A DNA stretch of 64,000 nucleotides, taken from contig NZ_SRYR01000003.1 of the NCBI RefSeq assembly GCF_004794105.1, positions 1-64,000 of the forward strand, written 5' to 3'. This document shows, in pieces, positions 17,813 through 26,400 of this stretch. This stretch comes from Clostridium sartagoforme (GTDB lineage Bacteria; Bacillota; Clostridia; Clostridiales; Clostridiaceae). Position 1 is the first letter of the stretch. The number at the start of each line of letters is the position of its first letter. A program made the position numbers and the translations under genes. The notes below the pieces were generated by a model that saw only the letters and a list, made by a program, of their open reading frames with translations, searched no databases and had not been told where the DNA came from.

Positions 17813-18889
17813 ATGAGTTTTGGTTTTTCGGTTTATTTTGGTTTAGATAATACAAAGGAAGAAAATATTCAATTATTAAAGGATGCACATAGATTAGGTT
17901 TTACTAGAATTTTTACGTCTTTACATATTCCTGAGGCTAATTATGATGTGCTTAAGGTAGAAGTTAGGGAGTTTTTTGATTTAGCTAAGAATTATGATAT
18001 GGATATTATAAGTGATATTTCTCCAAATACCTTTAAGTTTTTAGATTTAGAGAATATGGATTTAGAAGGTCTTCATAATATGGGAGTTAAGACAATTAGA
18101 ATTGACTTTGGTTATACTGAAGAAGAAATTTCTATTATGAGTAAAAATACTTATGGAATAAAGATTCAATTAAATGCTTCTACTATTACAGAAGAGTTTT
18201 TTGAAAGATTAGATAGTTTCTCACCTAATTATGAAAATATAGATGCTCTTCATAATTTTTATCCTAGAATAGGCACAGGTATTTCTGAAGAGTGCATGAT
18301 TGAGAAAAATACTTTATTAAAGAGTAGAGGAATTAAAGCTTGTGCTTTTGTACAATCTAATAATAGAAAAAGAAGTCCTCTTAAGGATGGTCTTCCAACT
18401 CTAGAGGATCATAGAGGATTAGAAGTTAGAGAAGCTGCTAATCATTTATTTGCATTAGGAAATGAATCTGTATTTATAGGAGATTCTCTTCCAAGCTTAA
18501 AGGAATTAGAAGATTTATCTTCATTAGATCCTAATGTTATTGAGCTTAATATAGAAGCAAAGACAGATGATAAAGTTATATTAAGATTATTAGGAGAAGT
18601 GTATTCTGCTAGAACAGATGAAGCTAGAGATGCAATAAGAGCAAGTGAAAGTAGATTAATTTTAAATAGAGATATAATTGAACCTTTCAATGCTATAGAT
18701 AAGAAAATTGGGGATATTACTATAGATAATAAGGATTATTTAAGATACATGGGAGAACTTCAAATACTAAAAGTTGACGATGTTGCTGATAGTAGAACAA
18801 ATGTTGTAGCTTCTATTTTACAAAAGGATTTTTATTTATTAAAATATATTAAGGGTGGTAAAAAATTTCACTTTAATATTGCCAAATAA
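17813..18889 (+). CDS. mupG: MupG-type 6-phospho-N-acetylmuramidase (DUF871), copy 2
   Basis: A 358-residue paralogue of the protein at 6794-7888. Shared signatures are GFSVYFGLDNTKEEN at the N-terminus, DALHNFYPRIGTGIS, KDGLPTLEDHRGLE, and RYMGELQIL near the C-terminus. It should split MurNAc-6P-GlcNAc inside the cell into MurNAc-6P for MurQ and GlcNAc. It sits between murP and murR, the same gene set as the staphylococcal mupG-murQ-murP-murR cluster in another order. Two A-family elements separate it from murP, so it may have its own transcript. It is 9 bp from the next open frame. Confidence 0.87.
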   Translation: MSFGFSVYFGLDNTKEENIQLLKDAHRLGFTRIFTSLHIPEANYDVLKVEVREFFDLAKNYDMDIISDISPNTFKFLDLENMDLEGLHNMGVKTIRIDFGYTEEEISIMSKNTYGIKIQLNASTITEEFFERLDSFSPNYENIDALHNFYPRIGTGISEECMIEKNTLLKSRGIKACAFVQSNNRKRSPLKDGLPTLEDHRGLEVREAANHLFALGNESVFIGDSLPSLKELEDLSSLDPNVIELNIEAKTDDKVILRLLGEVYSARTDEARDAIRASESRLILNRDIIEPFNAIDKKIGDITIDNKDYLRYMGELQILKVDDVADSRTNVVASILQKDFYLLKYIKGGKKFHFNIAK

Positions 18890-18912
18890 GATAAAGGATG
18901 GCGGGGGTATAT

Positions 18913-19788
18913 ATGAATGTTTTCCAGTATATTAAGCAAAATTTTGATAGTTTTACTGAAAGTGAAAAGCTTATAGCAGAATACTTATTAAATAATAAGA
19001 AAAGCATTATAGGCATGTCAGCTAAAGACATAGGTGATGCTACTAATACTTCTGCTCCAACAGTAGTTAGATTTTCTAAGAAGATAGGCTTTGAATCTTT
19101 AAATGAAATGAAGCTTCAGCTATCTGTAAATCTTCAAAGTGATGATGATAGTGAGGATTTTGAATATCTTCATAGTAATTTATCTACAACTAATATAATA
19201 AGGGGAGTTAAAAGTTCTATAGATTCTATAATGAATCAAACATTAGGAGTTTTAAAAGAAGAAGAATTAGAAAAAGCAATAGAAGCATTAAATGAAGCTA
19301 AGAATATTTATATATATAGCGTTGGTGTTTCTAGTTTAGTTGGGATGGATTTTTACTACAAATTAAGTAGAATTAATAAAAGATGCATAGCCCATAATGA
19401 TACTCACCTTCAATTAACATCATCAGCTCTTATGGAAAAGGGTGATGTGGCTGTAGCTATTTCATATTCAGGAGAAACAAAGGAAGTTTTAAAGTGCGTT
19501 GAAAATGCAAGAATGGAAGGTGTTAAAGTTATTTCTATAACTAAGGCGAGTATAGATAATACTTTAGCAAATTTATCAGACATAGTATTAAGAGTTCCTT
19601 TTGTAGAAAAATCTTTAAGAGAAGGAGCTATGAGCTCTAGAATATCTCAGCTAGCAATAATAGATATGCTGTTTTTAGGTATGGCTAGAACAAACTTAAA
19701 AGAAGTTGAAGATAAATTAAGGGTAACAAGAAAAGCAGTAGAAGATTTTAAAGTTAAAGATAAGAAATATGATTATATGAAACTATAA
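18913..19788 (+). CDS. murR: RpiR-family transcriptional regulator MurR
   Basis: A 291-residue regulator with an RpiR N-terminal HTH (residues ~1-77; MSAKDIGDATNTSAPTVVRF is the HTH core) and a SIS sugar-phosphate domain (~110-250; YSVGVSSLVGMDF and VAVAISYSGETKE). ATG 18913 follows GCGGGGG; the frame also contains an ATG at 18898 with no proper ribosome site. Last gene of the murQ-murP-mupG group. MurR proteins are relieved by MurNAc-6P. The 15-bp palindromes before murQ are its likely operators (inference). Confidence 0.85.
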   Translation: MNVFQYIKQNFDSFTESEKLIAEYLLNNKKSIIGMSAKDIGDATNTSAPTVVRFSKKIGFESLNEMKLQLSVNLQSDDDSEDFEYLHSNLSTTNIIRGVKSSIDSIMNQTLGVLKEEELEKAIEALNEAKNIYIYSVGVSSLVGMDFYYKLSRINKRCIAHNDTHLQLTSSALMEKGDVAVAISYSGETKEVLKCVENARMEGVKVISITKASIDNTLANLSDIVLRVPFVEKSLREGAMSSRISQLAIIDMLFLGMARTNLKEVEDKLRVTRKAVEDFKVKDKKYDYMKL

Positions 19789-19854
19789 AATAATGAAGAG
19801 TTCAGAATTAAGGAAAAAACTTCAAATGGAGTTTTAGAGTTAAAGAGTTTTAAT

Positions 19855-19890
19855 GGAGTTGTCTTGTGATAACTCTATTTTACTTTTTAT
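19855..19890 (+). terminator. Intrinsic terminator after murR
   Basis: GAGTTGTC (19856-19863) pairs with GATAACTC (19868-19875) with one G-U, then a T-rich run. Confidence 0.65.
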
Positions 19891-19960
19891 TGAAAGTGTT
19901 TTTAATAATTACAGGATAATTGAGAAAAATAAAATTTGAATAGTATTTTATCGTAAGTTA

Positions 19961-20003
19961 AAAAGTAGCTTTCCAATTAGTGTTGGGGCTACTTTTTTAT
20001 ATT
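19961..20003 (+). terminator. Second terminator downstream of murR
   Basis: AAAAGTAGC (19961-19969) pairs with GCTACTTTT (19988-19996) with an inner CCAA/TTGG pairing and a T-run. With the previous hairpin it makes a double stop. Confidence 0.8.
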
Positions 20004-20216
20004 TAAAGAAGGTTATCCATTACGTCCTTCCCCTTCAACCACCGTTTTACTCATTAAAAATCATTGAAATCCAGCTTATATAAATTTCAGAGATTATTGT
20101 TGAGCGTGTAGATAGTTTTAATAAATTGCTAGTATATATCATTATTTTAGTACTTTACAGTAAATTTACAGTTAAATTATATTTTAACTCAACACACATA
20201 GTAAGCCATGATTCTT

Positions 20217-20367
20217 GAAATTCAGCTCGCCTGAATTTCTTCCTTTAGTAGGCTGGGATTTTACAAGTTTAAATTAATTAAGGCGTTATTAACATATTGT
20301 GCGTAAGACGACTTGGAGCTAGCGACGGAGTCCGAGCATAATATGTTAATAACTCCTGCACAATTTA
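20217..20367 (+). repeat. Two-hairpin intergenic element, family A copy 2
   Basis: Closest relative of copy 1. First hairpin at 20217-20239; long stem around 20269-20299 and 20338-20366; loop core GACTTGGAGCTAGCGACGGA (20309-20328), one base from the consensus. It lies about 120 bp before the glucan synthase start. The remainder of 19789-20489 holds the two terminators and otherwise nothing recognisable. Confidence 0.78.
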
Positions 20368-20489
20368 ATACAAATGAGTAATTTTTCATATTTCTGCAAA
20401 TAATAAGTTTATCCAATGGGTAAAATACTTAAATATAGAAATAATATTGGATAGGAATTATAAATGAGCTAAAGAAAGGGGAGTTATTT

Positions 20490-23400
20490 GTGAAGGATGA
20501 AGCAATAAGAAATGGTAGAAGAACTGTTCTAATAGAGCTAAATGAAGCATTTAAGGGGATTCTTCATAATCATAAATATTTAAATAAATTAGTTAAGCAG
20601 GGAGAAGAGGTTATACCATCAGCAGAGTGGCTTCTTGATAATATTTATCTTATAGAAAAAGAATATAAGACAATTAAGAATAACTTACCAGTTAATTATT
20701 TTAACAATCTTCCTAGTATTGATTTAGAAGATGTCAAATATCCTAGAATATACTTACTAGCTAAGGAATATATAGAAATAAATTCTAATGTAATTACTTT
20801 AGAAGAGGCTATAAAGTTTATTAATAATCAAGAAGAGGATTTTAATATTGGAGAGCTTTGGGCATTTCCACTTATGATTAGGATTTCTTTGATTTTAAAC
20901 CTTGCAAATATAGTACATAAGATGGTTGTGCTTCAAAAGCAAAGGCTTGGAGCAAAAGATCTTGCTAATTTAGTTATAGATTATTATGAAAAAAATAAGA
21001 TAGAGGCTCTTTTAAATAAGCTTCAAGAAAAGTATCCATTAAAGAATGAACCTAAATTTGATAATAAATTAGAAGATGAATCTAATGAAAATAGTAGTAC
21101 TAATTTAGGCTATATGGGTGATGATGAGAGCCTTCATGATGGAATGTTTTCACCTGAGTTTATAGATAGGTTATTTAATATTTTAAGAGATAATTCTGTT
21201 GAAGATGAAAGAATTTATAAGTTTGTTTTAGATAGGCTTAGAGGAAAAGAAAATAGTAATTTTGAAAAGGAAATAATAAAAGATCATATTAAAGAAGGGA
21301 CTATTGCAACTTCTATTGGAGCTAATATTAATTCCTTAAGAGTTATGGACTCAATAAATTGGAAGAAGTTCCATGCAGAAACTTCTGAAGTAGAAAAACT
21401 TTTACTTCAAGATCCAGCTGGTGTATATAGTAATATGGATTTTGAAACTAAGGATTATTATAGACATAAGCTTGAGGAATTATCTAGAAAAACTAATGTA
21501 GATGAAATTGAAATAGCAAAGACTGCTTTAGAGTTAAGTAGTTTATATATTGAAAATAGAGATTTATATAAAAGGCATATAGGATATTACATAGTAGACT
21601 CTGGAATTTATGATGTACTAAAGAGATGTGGACTTTCAAATAATAAGGAAATAAACAAAAACTTAAAGAAGAATTTATCAGAAACATCATATATCTTAGC
21701 AATAGTAATGGGAACAGTATTATTAGATTTATTAATTCTTCTTATTACATATTTAGTACCACTAAGTTTTACTACTACTCAATATATACTTGCCTTTATT
21801 TTAATGTTAATACCATCAAGTGAAGTTGTTATATCACTATATAATTGGTTTATTGCAAAGGTAACAGAGGTAAGTTTTATTCCTAAGATGGATTATTCAA
21901 AGGGAGTACCCTATGAAGATAAAACTATTGTTGTAATACCAGCAATTTTATCTAATCCTAAAGAGGCTGTAACTCTATTAAAGAGGTTAGAAATCTATTA
22001 TTTAGCAAATAGAGATAAGAATATATTTTTTGCATTACTTGGGGATTTATATGATAGTAAAAACCAAGAAGAAAATGGTGATAAATTAATAAATGATGAG
22101 GCGTTAAATGTAGTTAATGAACTTAATCTAAAATATGCTAATGAAGATAATCCTAGATTCTATTTCCTTAATAGACAAAGAATCTATAATCCTAAAGATG
22201 AGATATTTATGGGCTATGAGAGAAAAAGAGGAAAACTTATGGAGTTTATGGCTCTTATTAAAGGTGATAAGGAAACTAGCTACAATGTTATTAGCAGCGA
22301 TATAGAAAATATAAAAGATATAAAGTACATGATAACTTTAGATAGTGATACCTTCTTACCTATTGGTAGTGCTAAAAAATTAATTTCAGCTATGAGCCAT
22401 GTCTTAAATAGACCAAAAGTTGAAGATGGAAGAGTAGTTAGAGGTTATAGCATAATGCAGCCAAAGGTAAGTGTTAGTTTAGAGGATAAGCATAAAACTT
22501 ATTTTTCTAGGCTATTTGCTGGAGATGCAGGGGTAGATGCTTACTCAACAGCTTCTTCAGATACATACCAAGATTTATTCTCTGAAGGTATATTTACTGG
22601 AAAAGGGATAATTGAAATTAATACTTTTTATAATATTTTAAAGGATGAAATAAAGGAAAATAAGGTTTTATCCCATGACTTAATAGAGGGAGTATTAACT
22701 AGATGTGCATTGCTTACAGATGTAGAAGTAGTAGATAGCTATCCTTCAAGCTATCTTTCTAGTGCTTTAAGATTACATAGATGGGTTAGAGGAGATTGGC
22801 AAATTGCAAGTTATATATTTTCAGAAAAGCTATCTTTAATATCTAGATGGAAAATACTAGATAACTTAAGAAGAAGCTTACTTGCTCCAAGCTTACTTAT
22901 AGGATTTATAGTTACTTTAACAGTATTAAAAGGTGCTGTTCAAGTTTCAATACTACTATTCTTAGCTTTAATATTACCTCTAATGTTCACAGTTACAGAC
23001 TTTGTTGTAACACCTAAGAAAAAGTTAATGGGAACCTTTAAGAATTTAAGGCAAATAATTCTTATATTAAGTTTTATTCCTTATCAGGCTTACTTAATGA
23101 TAGATGCAATAGTTAGAACTATTTATAGGTTAACTATATCAAAGAAGAAATTACTTCAATGGAGAACAGCTGAAAATGTTGATTCTTCAGTAAAGGATAA
23201 TTACATATGGTATTACAATAGAATGTGGATATCTGGAGGCTTTGGAATAATTGTTCTATTATTAAGTCTTACAAACTCTTTAGAAGTAATAGTTACAACT
23301 ATTCCAATAGCAATATTATGGATTTTAGCACCTGTTATTGCTTGTAAGATATCTAGGGAAGAAATAATTGAAAAAGAAGCTTTAGATATAGATGATGGAA

Positions 23401-26400
23401 AGTTCTTAAGTAAGATAAGCAGAAGGATTTGGGCTTATTACGAGGATTTTGTTAATGCAGAAAATAACTATTTAGCTCCAGATAATTATCAAGAAAAGCC
23501 TTATAAAGGAGTGGCACATAGAACGTCTCCTACTAATATTGGCATGGGGTTAATTAGTAATTTAACTGCTTATGATCTTGGATATTTATCTATTGGAGAA
23601 TTTATATATAGGCTTGAAGTTATTTTAGATGGAATGAAAGGTCTTGAAAAATATAAGGGACATTATTTAAACTGGTACAATACAAAAACAAAAGAAGCTC
23701 TATGGCCAAGATATGTATCCACAGTTGACAGTGGAAACTTACTAGGTTATCTGTGGATAATTAAGGAAGAACTGTTGACATTAAGTAAAAAACCTATAAT
23801 TAGAGATAAGGAAATTCATGGTTTAAGAGATATCTTCTTTATACTTAGGGAAGATTTCAATATGGATTTCTATGATAGTATTCCAGAAGAAATTAATTTA
23901 GTTGATTATAGAGAAATACTTAATAGGGAGTATGAAGGAACTAAAGAAAGACTAGAAAAAATTGAAGAAAATAATGAAAGTGAAGATAGATATTGGCTAG
24001 AAAAGTTAAAGGAAGAGACAGAAAGAAAAATAGATTTTTATGACTTTATCTTTAATGGAGTAGAAAAATTAGTCTTAGATAAATTAAATGAGGATAAGGA
24101 TTTTACCTTAGAAGATTTAATAGATAGGTTAGAGGAAATAAGTGTTTCTTCAGGGGAAGAATTTAAAGAAATATTAAATAAGAAGATTTCTAAACTTAAG
24201 GAATTTAATGAAAGAATAACTAGTTTATATTTAGAAATATCATCAATTATGGAGGATATGAAGTTTGGTTTCCTATTTAGTAAGGAAAGAGGATTATTTG
24301 CTATTGGATATAATGTTGAAGAAGATTCACTTGGGAATTCCTATTATGACTTAATGGCATCTGAAGCAAGGATTGCATCACTTTTATCTATTGCAAGAGG
24401 AGAAGTTCCAAAAGAGCACTGGTATAACTTAAGTAGAAATATGACCAAGGCTTTTGGAGAAAAGACATTAGTTTCTTGGAGTGGTACTATGTTTGAATAT
24501 TTTATGCCTTTCCAAGTATTAAAAGCCTTTGATAATACTATTTGGTCTTTAACTTATTCTTCTGTAGTTAAGGCGCAAAAAACTTATGGTGGCAGAAAAG
24601 ATACTCCTTGGGGAATTTCAGAATCAGCTTACTATGTTTTTGATATAAATCAAAACTATCAATATAAAGCTTTTGGAGTACCAGGTGTTGGACTAAAGAG
24701 AGGATTAGAAGATGAGCTAGTAATATCACCTTATTCATCAATTATGACTATACCTTATGCCATAAAAGATTCTGTAAGTAATTTAAAGAGAATTTACGAT
24801 AATAAAGCTTATGGAAAATATGGTTTTATAGAAGCAATAGATTACAGTGACTCAGAGCAAGGACCTAAGGAAGTAAGATGCTATATGGTTCACCATTTAG
24901 GAATGTCACTTTTAGCCTTAGACAATGCCTTGAATAATAATATTCTTCAAGAAAGATTTCATAATATACCAGAAATTAAGGCTGTTGAAATATTATTAAA
25001 GGAAAGAATTCCTGAAAATATTGTATTTGATAGAGATATAGACATTAAGAAAGTTACTAAAAAACCATTAGAAAAAGAGGAATTTGTCCCTAGAATTTTT
25101 GGAGATGAGCAAAGAGAAAATCCAGAAGTCTTATTATTATCTAATGGAGTTTACTCAACTATGATAGCTAATAATGGTAGCGGATATTCTAAAAAAGATG
25201 ATATGACTGTTTACAGATGGAAGGGAGATTCTACAGCGGATTCTAGTGGAATGTTCTTTTATATAAAGAATTTAAATAGTAATGATTTTTGGAGTGCAAC
25301 CTTTGAACCTTGCAAAGATTATGGTGAGGAGTCAGCTATTGAATTTACATTAGATAAGGCAAGGTTTGAAAGAAAAGATGGAAATATTTCTACTAAATAT
25401 GAGGTAAGTCTTGCTACTGAAGATAATGTGGAAATAAGAAAAATTACATTAAAAAACAATGGAGAAAAGCAAAGAACTTTAGAAATAACAAGTTACTTAG
25501 AAGTGACATTGCAATCTTTTGAGGGAGATGCAGTTCATCCAAGTTTCTCTAATCTTTTTATAAGTACAGAATATGATGAAGAGGCTAAAGCTTTAATTGG
25601 AAATAGAAGACCAAGGGCAGCAGGAGCAGTAACTCATTATATCTTCCATAGTATAGCTACTAATAGTGAATTAGATGGAGACTTAACTTATGAAACTTCA
25701 AGGCTTAACTTTATTGGTAGAAATCGAAATTTAAAAGATCCAGAAGTTATGGATAATGATGCTCCACTTCAAAATACAGTTGGAACAGTATTAGATCCAA
25801 TTATGAGTATAAGAAGCAGGGTAACTATTCAGCCTTTAGAAGAAAAAACAATTTACTATTTAACTGGTGTAGCTGAAAGTAAAGAAGAAATTTTAAATCT
25901 AACTTATAAATATAAGGAAGTATCAGTAATTGAAAAAACTGAAGATGCTTATAATTACTCTAATCAATTAGAGCTTAAACATATTGGAATAAGATCAGCT
26001 CAAGCAAATATTTATCAAAGTTTAGCATCATATATTTTATACCTACATAGTGGTAGGAAAAATAGAGAAGATTTTATTAAAAATATAAGTATGAATCAAG
26101 AAAATCTATGGTCTTACGGTATTTCAGGGGATTTACCTATTATACTTTTAGTTATTTATGGTGAAGAAGATATAGACTTATTAAGGCAAGTTATTAATAT
26201 GCATTACTACTTTAGAAATAAGGGAATTAAGACTGACCTTATTATCTACAATGAGGAAGAAGTATCCTATGAAGAGCCTTTGCAAAAAGATATAATTTCA
26301 ACAGTTAAAAACTCTCTAGAAAGAGAAAATATAAATAAGGCTGGTGGAATATTTATTCATAATAAGGCTACTATGGATGAAAATATTAGAAACTTTATTA

